From contig QVRM01002212.1 in the NCBI GenBank assembly GCA_003439945.1, forward strand, positions 35,274 through 99,273: 64,000 nt of DNA. Direction: 5' to 3'. Positions 10,113-20,478 of the stretch are shown here, one piece after another. Origin of the DNA: Dermanyssus gallinae. Lineage: Eukaryota; Arthropoda; Arachnida; Mesostigmata; Dermanyssidae. How positions within the stretch are numbered: the first letter of the stretch is position 1; each line of letters begins with the position of its first letter. A model generated the notes under the pieces. The model made no database searches. It was not told the origin of the DNA and worked only from the letters and a program-made list of their open reading frames with translations. A program made the translations under genes and the position numbers.

Positions 10113-11869
10113 TCACACTCAGATATGGACTCCATTGCCAATTTCCATTTCCCGTACATGTCTTTTTAGCCTCGAATTCACAATTTTCTCCGACATCCTT
10201 GCTCTTGCCCATTGCTGACTATTGTAACCAATCTCTCTAGCTGCGAACTCTACTCTGCGACTTACCTCGTCTTTATCCTAAATGCCGTCATAACCATCTA
10301 TCTGTTTAAACTATTGTTTTAATTGTGACATTCTTAATCATTATACTATACCTTAGCTTACTTTGTACTTTCAGTTGTATATATTCTGACATTCTTCCCT
10401 CAAAAAACACACTGGCGCAAATAAAACGGCAACCCATGATATATATATATATATATATATATATGAATGAATATGCTTATATATGCAAACGTCGATGTTA
10501 ATCGCGGCATGCAAAGGGTTTCGCATAGGGTATGATTGTCTATAAAATCCTGGCGGAATTTATAGACAAAGCATACCATTCCTAAACGGGAGATCCAATG
10601 TGCGAAGCGCTTTGCATGCGGCGATCGACATCAACGTATGCATATAAAAACTAGTGGCACGCACAAGAGCCCCGCCACCCGACAACCTACGATCGCAGGT
10701 GGACAGCGCACTCTTGATAGCGCAGGGAAGGACGTTTAAAAAGCGCGACTTCGGGCAGTCTCATCAAAGGCCGCCGGTGCAAAGTTGCAGGCGCTACCAA
10801 GCGCTCTCATCGGAACTCAGCTAGACGATTATTTCCCTAGATCATCACGATCTGGGCGTTACAAGCGCAGGCGGTCGCCGGGCGAACTACATTGCCCTGA
10901 AAGATATACTGCCCGACCCTGACTGCCTCCGAGAAGGGTTAAGAGGTTGCCGTTATTAAACTCCTAGCACCTTCTATGGTCGCTCACGATCAGACACGGT
11001 GCTCTTGACAGAGGCGAGCATGTTCCGAAAATATGCGTTTGTAAAGGACCCCATGCAGTTTCGTGCCTTCGCGTTCGAAACGCTTGGCGGGGCCGGGGAA
11101 AACGACGAGGGGAATTCTTAGAAAGACTTCTCCTAGAAAGAATCTTTACCTCTTACGCCCTACTTTAAATAAAAAATCCTACTCTAAGTAAAAAGTATCG
11201 GCCTGCCTGTCGTCGTTGCCACGATTACTTTCAACTTATCAAGTCGTTCTGTTTCTGCATCTGTGACTTGTTCCTTCGTAATTCAGAGGCAATGTTATCA
11301 ATCTGGAGGATTTGTCGGACGAAGAGTTGCACACCCGGCTCGAGCGTCCGCCAACCTACTCGCGGAGCACCGCGATGACTGTCGCCGCTGACATGTACTT
11401 CCCGGCTCCGCCCCCGCCGCCTCCAGGCCACCCAGCGCACCCAGTACATCATCCGGCACACCATTCTGGACATCCTGCACACCATCCTGGACATCCTGCA
11501 CAACACCATCAGGTCATGGCGCACCCGACGATGATGCCAACGGCCGCCGCCCACCACGCGATAGGCGGAGGTGGCCATCCCGGCCAGGCGCATCTTCAGA
11601 GCCACGACGTGATTACGATCGAACCAGCGCCGTCCTATTCGGCAGCTGTTGCCCGGGATCTCGGCGAGCCGCCTCCACCACTACACCCGCATTCGGCCGG
11701 CTCTATAGCAACGACAGCAGGCCAGGTGGTCGGCTTCAGCGGTATCTACATGGAGCCGCCGCCGCCGTATCAAGAGTACCCGGAGCCGAACTCGCGTATT
11801 CTCGTCTGTCGCCACGGAGGCACGCTCGAGACACACAACACCGATCTCACCGTCAGATTCCAGTACTAG
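3931..11869 (+). CDS. Shisa-like single-pass membrane protein (3' part of gene)
   Basis: Spliced gene with coding exons at 3931-4105, 9348-9482 and 11287-11869. The exon phases fit exactly (2 nt, 1 nt and 1 nt carried over), giving 296 residues of open frame to the stop. The ectodomain has the spacing C-x15-C-x9-CC-x7-CC with the core PGFECP and ICCG, the hallmark of the Shisa domain. A single hydrophobic segment follows in exon 2, then a basic stop-transfer cluster (KRRSHTRHKRAR). The cytoplasmic tail is rich in Pro and His and has two WW-domain ligands, PPTY and PPPY. Known members act in the secretory pathway, either holding Frizzled/FGF receptors in the ER or serving as AMPA-receptor auxiliary subunits. 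Which of these applies here cannot be told. The 5' exon with the signal peptide is missing from what I could find, so this annotation is 5'-partial. Introns are 5.2 kb and 1.8 kb. Confidence 0.8.
4189..4252 (+). mobile_element. Ultra-short LINE 3'-terminus copy
   Basis: Plus-strand copy of the terminus also seen at 3622-3685 (minus) and 38625-38690 (plus). It is flanked on both sides by TA tracts. Only about 60 bp is present, so no coding part remains. Confidence 0.6.
4256..4331. repeat. (TA)n microsatellite
   Basis: About 75 bp of TA with two GA interruptions, directly following the LINE terminus at 4189-4252. Confidence 0.95.
5219..5259. repeat. (TA)n microsatellite
   Basis: About 20 TA units in the first Shisa-like intron, just upstream of the CR1-like fragment. 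Confidence 0.95.
5310..5710 (+). mobile_element. CR1-like LINE post-RT fragment with 3' tail
   Basis: The open frame 5287-5601 contains GVVVSNDQKFRERIAQVV followed by NLSIRTFTLK and STRCTVLLYG. This matches the region after the reverse-transcriptase palm in CR1/jockey elements (pattern LGVxxSxDLxFxxH...RxF...YG). The fragment ends with an A/T-rich tail containing AATAAAGCGC and ATTGAATTGAAT. Related tails occur at 34860-34920 and, reversed, at 52361-52400. It is 5'-truncated and inactive. Confidence 0.6.
8422..8467. repeat. (TA)n microsatellite
   Basis: About 22 TA units within the first Shisa-like intron. Confidence 0.95.
9348..9482 (+). CDS. Shisa-like gene, transmembrane exon
   Basis: The acceptor is TTATTTTCAG before 9348 and the donor GTAAGT is at 9483. 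The exon encodes an acidic start (DHEA), a transmembrane helix of about 23 residues (from LLLLIGAVVSCV through VALCVIC), then a Lys/Arg/His stop-transfer cluster. It begins with one base completing an Ile codon from the previous exon and ends with two bases (GG). Confidence 0.8.
10477..10647. mobile_element. Foldback (MITE-like) hairpin
   Basis: Two inverted arms of roughly 70-80 bp, centred near 10552. The left arm starts TTATATATGCAAACGTCGAT, and the right arm read on the minus strand starts TTATATGCATACGTTGATGT. The inner ends share TCTATAAA. Arms differ by several substitutions and small gaps. A (TA)n tract abuts the left end (10438-10464). There is no coding capacity. It lies in the second Shisa-like intron. 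Confidence 0.65.
10975..11115 (+). mobile_element. R2-like LINE C-terminal fragment
   Basis: The plus strand reads RKYAFVKDPMQF followed by FAFETLGGAGEN. This matches the segment YPYRFYPLAFETLGGPGP in the better-preserved copy near 60360-60420. The GC-rich sequence 10660-10975 just upstream may belong to the same element but was not aligned. A dead fragment ending about 170 bp before the last Shisa-like exon. Confidence 0.45.
11287..11869 (+). CDS. Shisa-like gene, proline/histidine-rich tail exon
   Basis: The acceptor TTCGTAATTCAG lies before 11287 and the stop TAG is at 11867-11869. The exon encodes 193 residues. In order: an acidic segment (NLEDLSDEEL), PPTY, a PAPPPPPP run, a 21-base internal repeat encoding HPAHHPGHPAHHPGHP-like units (about 11420-11510), an ALA/GLY-rich part, and PPPPYQEYPEP. 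The C-terminus is TVRFQY. PPxY motifs are ligands for WW domains such as those of NEDD4-type ubiquitin ligases; that role is inferred. Sixteen bases after the stop there is a consensus donor GTAAGT at 11885. Confidence 0.8.
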
Positions 11870-11884
11870 TACAGTACTTCCTCG

Positions 11885-11890
11885 GTAAGT
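11885..11890 (+). other. Consensus 5' splice site just after the stop codon
   Basis: CTCG|GTAAGT lies 15 bases beyond the TAG. If used, the 3' UTR is spliced. The distance is too short to be expected to trigger nonsense-mediated decay. No matching acceptor was identified. Confidence 0.45.
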
Positions 11891-12002
11891 TCGGTGTTTC
11901 ACCAGGGGGTTAATCGTCGTTTATTCCGTATCTACTATCCTCTATATAGTATACATGTTGTGCTGTGATATATGTATATATATATATATATTATAAAAAA
12001 AA

Positions 12003-12660
12003 AGCGCATTGAGAATTATCGCCGTGTGGCTCAGTGCTCTATTGCCTGCACAATTTTAGAAAGGATTATAGATATCGAGTGAATTCCTTCTTGGACTCTC
12101 CCTCGGCGCATACTGCGCTACAGTCTGTTGTCGATGGCATCTGCCGCCTGTGCATTGATAATGAGATGTAGCTACCCGTTTCAGAATGCCTCGTTTTAAA
12201 ACATGGTTGGCTTCTTCGATCTGGGGTATCAGCTTAACGGGACAATATTGCTCACCGCTAATGCTGCACGGGATCTCGGTGTATTAATGTCAACGGATCT
12301 TACATTTTGTGCACATTTTATATTGTTCACCTGTCTGAAGTTCATACTTGTGCAAGCCCATAGGCATGATTGAAGGTGTTCAGAGAAGATTTCTAAAAAA
12401 GCTCCGTAGAAGATGTGATATCGACCCGAATGCTGTAATCCTTCCGTTGCTCTTGAGTTTACTGAAGACCAACGACACGCGAGCACTATCGCAACATGCA
12501 AGTGCCGAGCTTATCCACCGTTTTTTCGACTTGACAATGAACAATCGCAGAAGTCAAATAATGTTTTAACCAAAATGTATTGGAAGACTTAAAACAATCA
12601 ATAATATTCTCTGTCTGGCGTGCAGCCAGAGAATCGCACAACAAGGCGGCTTGCCTCTAC
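12003..12660 (+). mobile_element. CR1-like LINE, internally deleted copy
   Basis: It starts with a NYRRVAQCSIACTIL segment, the NYRP motif region of reverse transcriptase. It then jumps to ARDLGVLMSTDLTFCAHF and MIEGVQRRFLKKL, both C-terminal to the palm. The catalytic palm is missing, so this is an internally deleted copy. The last third matches 19120-19380 and 51900-51990 (both minus). The host-type stop codons show it is inactive. Confidence 0.6.
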
Positions 12661-12859
12661 TCACGGATCTGACTCCATACCATATCGATTCCCATACAGA
12701 GAGAGAGAGAGAGTAGTTTTTGTCGTTACGGTCAAATATGCTATGTGATCACACCTATTTTTAAGGTGTATTCCGGCATCTCAGCAAGGGGGGAATTAAC
12801 TTGACGAACGTGCCAATAATCGGTACATTGCAGATTGTATCTGCGTAATGAATTTGTCT

Positions 12860-14000
12860 ATTTTTAGAGTTCAGTCGATACAAAAGTATACGGAGCAGAC
12901 GCCTCTGGCAGGCCACTGCACAGTTGGGCAGACCTGACCGTCTCTATCCGTATGAGGAAATACGGACGGAATACAACGGAGACAGCACCCGATGCAGCAG
13001 CAGCAGCAACAACAACATTCTTCGCTAGACTCGGCTAGAATACGACACACACAACTTTCACGTAGTGTTAGTTTGTGACCACAGTACAGTCGCTTAGGTC
13101 GCTGGTCGCTCGCTCGCTGGCTGGCCACCCGATTAGCACCCACAGCTCAATGGCGCAGTATCTATTGGCCGGCCGGCGGCCTTCTGTGCCTTGCGTGCGG
13201 CTTTGCCTCCTCGTTCTTCTTTTCCTTCTGGTTTTTTTCTTCCAATTTCTCCTCATCTAGTGTTACAAGTACAGCCCACGCAGTGGCCAGGCCAGCTGGT
13301 CCGTGTGGTGAGTGCGGCGGCCACGGCGGCCACGGCGGCGGCGGTGGCGTCCGTGAGGGGCGTGAGGGCGTTCATGATAAGCCACCGAGAGCTGCTGTAA
13401 CTTCGAGCTCGATAATACCTATTCAGTGGGTCATCAGCTCGGAAGTCGAGGTCACCTCATAGGCACCAAGTGAAGTCAAAAGCAGAGATGACCAGAATGG
13501 CGACGAGGACGACAACATCGAGGTTATTGGAAAAAGGGATTTAGATTCGTCCACTGTCGTCGTCGCCGTCGTCGTCGTCGTCGTCTGCTCGACCCGTCCC
13601 CTGCTGCTCCCGTCCCCTGCTGCTCCCGTCCCGTCCTCTGCTGCTCCCGTTCCCGGATGACGCTGTTTGAATCTGCACTGCCGAAAGTTGGGGCCACGTC
13701 ACTCCCGTCGTTGTTGCTGCCTTCCCTGTTTCTGATGCAGCTGCCCTCGGCGAACATGCGCCGTTGAGGTGTCGTCGTCAGTGACCTTTGGTCCGTCTGC
13801 GGTCGCCGACTAGTCTCTCTCCTCCCTTTGCTCTTCATTCCCGGCCTTCAACCGCCTCCAACAACAACGAGAACCCAGCAACAACAAAAATGACGACGAC
13901 GACGACGACAACAACAACAGTAGTAGTACCAATAGCAAAGCCAAGCCTGTATTCGTTAGCCGATCACGGAAGAATAGAGCAAATGTTGTTTACGCACTGC
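12860..14000. other. GC-rich island with triplet runs
   Basis: GC content is clearly higher than in the flanks, with CAG/CAA runs near 12993-13020, GTC runs near 13553-13582, and GAC/ACA runs near 13886-13925. A 15-16 bp tandem repeat (unit CCCGTCCCCTGCTGCT) lies at about 13591-13655. Several ORFs on both strands are low-complexity shadows. It could be a promoter-proximal or untranslated exon of an unrecognised gene. Confidence 0.4.
13591..13655. repeat. Minisatellite, ~15 bp unit
   Basis: Three to four imperfect copies of CCCGTCCCCTGCTGCT in tandem. Confidence 0.7.
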
Positions 14001-14603
14001 TTGACGTCAGAGCAAGTAAGGGCGTAAGCCATCGATCAACACAAAAAAGAACGACAGCAGAGGGTGAATGTAGACTTGAGAAAAAAAGATAGAAAAAATG
14101 AAATGTCGACACGACCAAAAACTATAGGACTCGCGCGTACGAACTGCAACTCCGTCTTTGCGGACAATGTAAAGCTGGGATTTCAACACGACGACGACCT
14201 TCGTCCGAGTATGAAGCTACTGGAAACTGCAGTTAGCATTACACTTACACGTCTGCTTAAGCCTGCAATTGGCATATTGCTGCGTGTTCTCCAACCTCCA
14301 TTACCGCACGCATCTATAACCTCAATCCTTACAAACTGCTATAGCGTATTTAATTACCGCTAGAAGCTAATATTTGACAACAACAACAACAATAACAACG
14401 ACGACGAGGTATAACGAAAACGTGCGCAAAATAACGCTTGCTTTGAGGCCACGATCGATACAGCCGCTGTGAGCCAACGAGAAAGGGCGAAATGGAACGG
14501 GCCCGTTAAGCTTGCTCAAGCCTTGGCACAGTTCGTGCCGGGAACATGGTGTCGCGGATGGACCTTGAGACTCCGGATTTTCAGCTGAATGGGCTCCTGA
14601 ATG

Positions 14604-14605
<2 letters not shown>

Positions 14606-14644
<39 letters not shown>
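14606..14644. repeat. (TA)n microsatellite
   Basis: About 19 TA units between GC-rich blocks. Confidence 0.95.
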
Positions 14645-14647
<3 letters not shown>

Positions 14648-14828
14648 AGGGAGAAAAGCGAGCAAGGAAGAATGAAAAGAGAGGCGGCTGGTGCAGCTGC
14701 AGGGAGGTTAGCGAGCTCCTTACTTCTCCTGAACTCATACAGTGAGCTAGCTACACAATGACACGCAGAACCACATGGCGGGCACGGCCCGGTTGGGCCG
14801 CGATCACAGCTTCAATGGTGATCTGTTC

Positions 14829-15026
14829 TAAAAAAACTTTTCGGGCTAACTCTCAGCCAAGATTTAACGCGCACGGGACTGGATTGCCACATTGCTTCAA
14901 AGACGAACTGCCATAAAAACAAAAAATTGCAACGGTGGGGCTCAAACCTGCGCACCTATGTGTCTCCTCCGGTCGCGAGACGCAGGCGAATGCACCCTCC
15001 ACGCCACCGGGCTCGACATCTATTTT
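14829..15026 (-). mobile_element. tRNA-derived SINE, copy 1
   Basis: Read on the minus strand: a tRNA-like head with GAGCCCGGTGGCGTGG (A-box region) and GCGCAGGTTTGAGCCCC (B-box region), then a body ending TTGGCTGAGAGTTAGCCCGA and an A-rich end. It is flanked by a perfect 13 bp direct repeat TGGTGATCTGTTC at 14816-14828 and 15027-15039. That repeat is a target-site duplication, showing retroposition. Other copies lie at 17382-17556, 54089-54262 and 54311-54478. Confidence 0.75.
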
Positions 15027-15039
15027 TGGTGATCTGTTC

Positions 15040-16233
15040 GTGGCGTTCCATCCTCGATTAATTCATCCGATCGTCTTCCATTTAGGTTCACCTCTAGGCA
15101 CAGAGCTGTGAGTCCACAAATTCTGTCCTACCAAAAATCATGTACAAACAAAGTATAGTAGCATTTGTGTAGCTACACACGTGTTGACTCTTCGAGTTTA
15201 GCGTTGACGTTCCAAAACTGTGTCGTGACGTTTATATATATATATATATATATATATAAAAGCCTCGCAGAAACAATGATGAATGCGATCGGTTTATGTG
15301 TGATGCTTAATCGCCGAACCACTATGCTTCTTTAAGGGCATTGCATGGTAACCGTGCGTACAACCGCAATGTGAGACAACTAGTGTACTTCCCGCTGTCA
15401 GCTTTCAGAGTCTAATTACGTTACGGAAACCTACTATGATGTGTGTTTTTGATACACGGTTATTCTGCGAGGATTGTGTGTTTAAAAAATAAACTAAAAA
15501 CTGTGTGTGTGTCCCAAAAATGAAGTGAGTTTATAAAGAAAATTCGGTAGATTCTTATAGTAGCATGGATGCAACGTGTATTACTAGCTATAACAGTCGC
15601 TTTGCGCAATTAACGCTTGTACTGCGACTCGTGAATGGATAAAATCGAACCGGACATCTGTTTTATTAGCACTACGATACCTCGATGCTAAGTCGTCATT
15701 ATTTGCCGGGGTGTTTAGCGCCTACCCGTAAACACTGAGTGGTCATCTGCGGGTTATTTTCGCTGATATCATCTCTAATGCTACCTGCACGACCCCACCA
15801 CTCACTTCTTATAGCTTTGGCGGAGAGAGACCAGGACTCGAAGAGCTCAGGGCAGTGCACCGCGCCTTAATTTTTTTGTGGATTTTCATTACGCTTCTCA
15901 GCTGTAAGAGGGTCCGCTGTATTTCATTGCAAACCACTGAGTGATGTGCCTGTGATCGGAGCCCTCTACCTGTGCTGGCGGTAGCAAGCATTAGTGGCGC
16001 GCGAAGAACTTCCACGTTCATATCGGCAATATCGCCGATTGCATTGCGAGTCCACCACCGCTCGGATATCGCTCTACTAGGAAGCTCGTCTCCGCCGGAA
16101 TGCACATAGTTAAAGACATATACTTCACATACTCCAGTTGGACTGCTTAGGTGAACCCGACTCGTGCAAGCAGCCGGCCGTGACCTTTGCCTAAGTGTCT
16201 AACATGGGCTTACAACAGCTTCGTATAATTCGC

Positions 16234-16268
<35 letters not shown>

Positions 16269-17100
16269 ATGTCGTTCTGAAATAAGTGTAATAAAAAACG
16301 GCAGTCGGATCCGGTTGACTGCCCCTTCTATGGGCATAAAACGTTAATGGTGCTATTGCAGAGGCCAGCGCTCTCCACAGACTAGCTTTGCACTGAGGGC
16401 AATAGTACAGTTGTTACCTAGTAGCGACTTCACACTTGTACAAAGTTGTGATAGACTGTTCTTCTAAACGGGCCATCGGACGGAGATTGACTGACGGAAG
16501 GGATTCATTAAGGAACCGAGTTCGAATAGTGTCTATTATGTGTGTGTTTTTTTAGGCAGAGCCTCAAGCAGATGACATCCGCATTGCGTATGCATAAAAA
16601 AAGTGATAATAAACAGACTCAGTTAGAGCGTGACGGCATGCTCTAGGGGGTCTACCTCACTAGTCAGGGTTATCATCTGCCGGCTGTGTCGCCGGCTTAA
16701 TTCTTGTTTCCGAATTCGACTTTCCCTGAGTGGCGCTGCTCCTTGAGAAGAGATGCTGAGCCATATGTTGGACCTCTAACCCTAGATGTCTCAACATGTC
16801 CGCGCAAGCTGTTGCTCTCAGCGTCCTTGATCTAAAACATGGGTGACATGTAAATTTTCGGCGCACATGTTAAGCAAACTTAGTCTATGTTTTTAGCTAT
16901 CCACGAGTAGACGGAACATGATTCACGCGGTGGTAGTTGACGTCTTTATACGGGCTTTATAGTCAACGGCTCAGCCCTCGGCACGCTCACACTCCGCCAC
17001 ATCCGTGTCGGTGCGTATCGTCATTTGTGGGTATCTGTGTGAGTGGCTGCTGTGTTTATTGTTCTTTGTACACTGACTCATGACTGGCTGCCGACTAGTT
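15040..17100. other. No recognised gene
   Basis: Contains TA tracts at 15232-15258 and 16236-16262. Minus-strand open frames at 15809-16105 and 16660-16866 match no family I know and lack clear splice context. I see nothing supportable. Confidence 0.4.
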
Positions 17101-17381
17101 TTTAATGTTCATTCAGCCTATGCTGGGTGCTGGTCGAGCCAACATCACGCACAGTCGTCACAGTGCACAGCCATACGAAGTTGACGTACCGTCGGGATTT
17201 CGTACCGGTTTTGAGTGCTCTGTTGCCTTTTCGGCGGCCGCTGCCGCCACCTCTGCCAATGGACTCGTGGCAGTATGTGACCAATTAAGGTAGGGCGTGA
17301 TGCAAAGTATGTTAGCACGCATCGTGGCATTGACGCAGAACGCCGATGACCACGAGGACGACGATGATATTAAAACAATAC

Positions 17382-17556
17382 CTTTCAGGCTGACCCCCAG
17401 CCAAGATTTAACGTCCACGGAATTGCTTTTCGCATTGCCTCATAGACGGACATGCCCCATAAATACAAATTGTAACGGTGCGGCTCGAACCCGCGCACCT
17501 ATATGTCTCCTACGGTCGCGAGGCGCAGGCGAATGCACCACGCCACCGGGCTCGAC
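17382..17556 (-). mobile_element. tRNA-derived SINE, copy 2
   Basis: Same head and body as copy 1. The B-box region reads GCGCGGGTTCGAGCCGC on the minus strand. The body ends GGGGGTCAGCCTGAAA. It is embedded in a GC-rich island. Confidence 0.75.
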
Positions 17557-18029
17557 AACGACGGTGTTAATGCTGAAGATTGCTGGCAATTAAAAACGAT
17601 CACCTTACGATGGTAATCATGACGAGGGCACTTCGTACAACTTGCTGTACCGATTCTGCGATCGGCACGCTAGGCGTGTTACCCGTGTCGGAGTAGGCCC
17701 GGTCACTGACCTATCGACCGTAGTGGAAGTAACAAACGACGATGGCGGGTGCTTGATCGTGCATTGCAGCGCGGTCGATTTGCATGCTGATTTCGATGAT
17801 GGTGTTTATAGCCCCCGACAGTATAGGGTGGTGGGGGTGGGGGAGGGTGAAGGGATAGTGTCCTTCACCGACGTTCTCATTCGTTGTTGTCGTCGTCGTC
17901 GTTGTCGTTCAGGGCAAGGGCAGCGATAGCAGCGACCACCACCACGATGACGCCGAAACCAGAGCCCAGGGCAAATTTTGCCTGATCTGAGACGACGGTT
18001 AGGCCTGCTTTCAGTCTACGCAGCCTCAT

Positions 18030-18145
18030 CTCTGTGCGGACTCGCCTCTATGCAAACTCATCTCTGTGCAGACTCATCTCTGTGCACACTCATCTCTGTG
18101 CACACTCATCTCTGTGCACACTCATCTCTATGCAGACTCATCTCA
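18030..18145. repeat. Minisatellite, 16 bp unit
   Basis: About seven tandem units of ACTCATCTCTGTGCAC, with GTGCAG/ATGCAG variants at the edges. Confidence 0.85.
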
Positions 18146-19027
18146 TCTGTCTGCCTGTCTGCTAGCCCGCCTGCCAATTTGTCTGTCTGTGTCCATGTCT
18201 GGCTGACAATTTAGCGATTCAGCGTTGGATGTCGTGACAACATCAGCGATGACTCGTATTTGCACTCGTAGGAGGAGGCCAGTGTCAGCTTACGATGGTG
18301 ATTTGTTACGGTATGAGGCAGAAGTCGCTAGTGGGGCTATTGGGGGCAAGGGTCGCGGAGGGGGGGGGGGAGGTAGCAGCACGCGTATCGTGCGACACCA
18401 CTGTACGTATCGCGATGGATGATTGAAGATGACGACGCTATGGAAACTAGGCTAGGCTGGGGTCGGGGAGGCGACGATAACAAATTCCTTCGTTACCCCA
18501 CGAAACCGAATATCTCTCCCCCTTCCTCTCTACCCTCTTTCCCTCCTCGCTCTCTCTCTCCATCCCCTTCACTCTGCCGCTTTCTCTCTCTCTCTCTCTT
18601 TTTTACTGGTTCTAGCTTTCGCTTGCTCCCTAACCCCCCGGAATTGCAATCACTTAGAACTGGGCCACCAGAAACCCTCACCGCTGTCGCCTATTTTAAC
18701 GAGTGCAATGCTTTGCGTGGGCGGCTGAATGTACCAATCACTCTTGATATAGATAAACAAACAGACGTATAAACGAGTGTGTTTGTAAATATATATGTAT
18801 GTGTGTGTGTGTGTGTAGATCAAACATGCTCAATGTCGCAAGTAAACCTTTCTGATCGCGTCTAACCTTTGATCGGGTGGGGTATCGTTTCGTGGAATTT
18901 TGCCACGGCCATCTAAGTACATATGATTATGTGGATGATACGGCCTCTTCGTAGTGCAATAGCGCTACAACGATGATGTTGTTTAGACTAGCTTTGACGC
19001 CAGGTCAGGTATTTCCGGCGACATGAG

Positions 19028-19420
19028 GATCGAATAGAAAACGCCTTTATTTACCGAGTAAGAAGTGGCGAAAGGATGGACTGGAAGGCAGTGAAGCTCA
19101 CGAAGCCGTCTGGTTGTGTGAAAATCTAGGTACATGTCAGGCAGACATATTATTGATTATTTTAGGTTCTGCGATACATTTTGGTAAAAGCACTATCTGG
19201 CTTCTACAATTGTTCATTGTCACACCGACGGGGAAGTGGTCAATAAGATCATTTGACAGCGACGGAAGGTTTGCAGCATTCGGCTCGATATCATAATTTC
19301 TACAGAGTCTTTTTCTGAATGAATCTTCTCTGGACGCCTTCAATCATGGCTATGTGTTTGCACAAGTAAAGAGCGCTAGACGGGTGAGCAATACAAAAGT
19401 CTAGATAACACAATTGTTTT
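19028..19420 (-). mobile_element. CR1-like LINE 3' end
   Basis: The minus strand encodes LCKHIAMIEGVQRRFIQK, the same segment as plus-strand MIEGVQRRFLKKL at 12363. It then runs to a 3' end AATAAAGGCGTTTTCTATTC. The same terminus is at 51796-51825. It is 5'-truncated and frameshifted. Confidence 0.6.
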
Positions 19421-19653
19421 TCATAGGCGAATATACACATTTGGGCTCTTGATGATCAAATAAAATCGTTTTTATACGTTTAATAAGGATTCCAAGTTAA
19501 TACATATATATATATATATATTCTTATAGTCGTTGGAACATTTTGTCTGTTGCAGGTACAAATTTCGTGAGCGTATGTAATAGAGGAATTTTCACCGAAG
19601 CACTGACGCCGCGTCAGGATCATGGAGTAGATCAGTAACTCAGCAATCACTCC

Positions 19654-19670
19654 GGGGGGGGGGGGGGGGG
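19654..19670. repeat. G17 homopolymer
   Basis: Run of 17 G. Similar G (or C) runs occur at 18360-18370, 38761-38775, 41825-41834, 52868-52882 and 53891-53901. Confidence 0.9.
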
Positions 19671-19679
19671 CGTACCTAT

Positions 19680-20435
19680 CCAGTGAAGTCGAGAGAGAGA
19701 GAGAGTCGTTGCAAATGCAAACGCGGTCGGACCATAGCGATGAACGGGCTCGCCTTGCAGCTGCTCGTTCACCATTCATTCAAATGCCAACAAAATTTTC
19801 AAACGCTAGCCGACGAATTGCCGACGAAACGAATGCGAATAGTCAACCTAGTCCAGATACTCCGAACGGCGGCGACAGCGGCAAGTCGAGCTCGACAATG
19901 CGGACCACCACCACACGTCATGCCCGACCTGGCGGCAACATTTGAAGTTGGGCCGGGACGGGCCCGACCGAAGTGCGAATCACCTCACCTCATCGGTGAC
20001 GAATAAATTAGTGCAGCGCACCCCCCTCTGTATGTGTTTGTGCGCACAAACAAGGCTAGCTGCACAAGAGCGAGGCGGCGGCAGGTCGCAGCCGCAGTGC
20101 TGGTGCTGGGGGTGCTGCCGGTGCCGCCGAAAGAAGGTCCGCCGCGTTTAGCTCGAAGGGTCGAAGGCGCATGAAGTAACGAAGTCGCGAGGGACTCGGA
20201 ATTTCTCTCGATCGAGCGATTTCGACTCCGAACTCTACACTTTCATGGCTCGAATAAAAAGTCGTTCGACTCTCGTCGACTGCCAAAACGGCCAAGATCG
20301 CTTGGCCAAGATCTCGGCGAAATCAGTGGAGGAGAGAGGTTAGCGTGCTGGTCGCACGATGTGCATGCTTGCGAGCATGGATGTGCGTGCGTGCGTGCGT
20401 GTGTGTGTGTGTGAGAGGGAATGTGTACAGAACGC

Positions 20436-20478
<43 letters not shown>

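Larger units (their letters stand above)
17100..18770. other. GC-rich island with low-complexity runs
   Basis: Contains a SINE (17382-17556), CGT/GTC runs (17885-17910), a 16 bp minisatellite, a G run at 18360-18370 and CT-rich DNA at 18500-18600. Open frames exist on the plus strand (for example 17642-17929), but they lack recognisable domains. Confidence 0.35.

Noticed and set aside
14829..15026. tRNA gene
   Set aside because: A- and B-box-like regions exist, but the sequence recurs with a common non-tRNA body, an A-rich end and a target-site duplication: a SINE.
18030..18145. CRISPR-like array of short direct repeats
   Set aside because: The 16 bp units are contiguous without unique spacers, in a eukaryotic context: a minisatellite.
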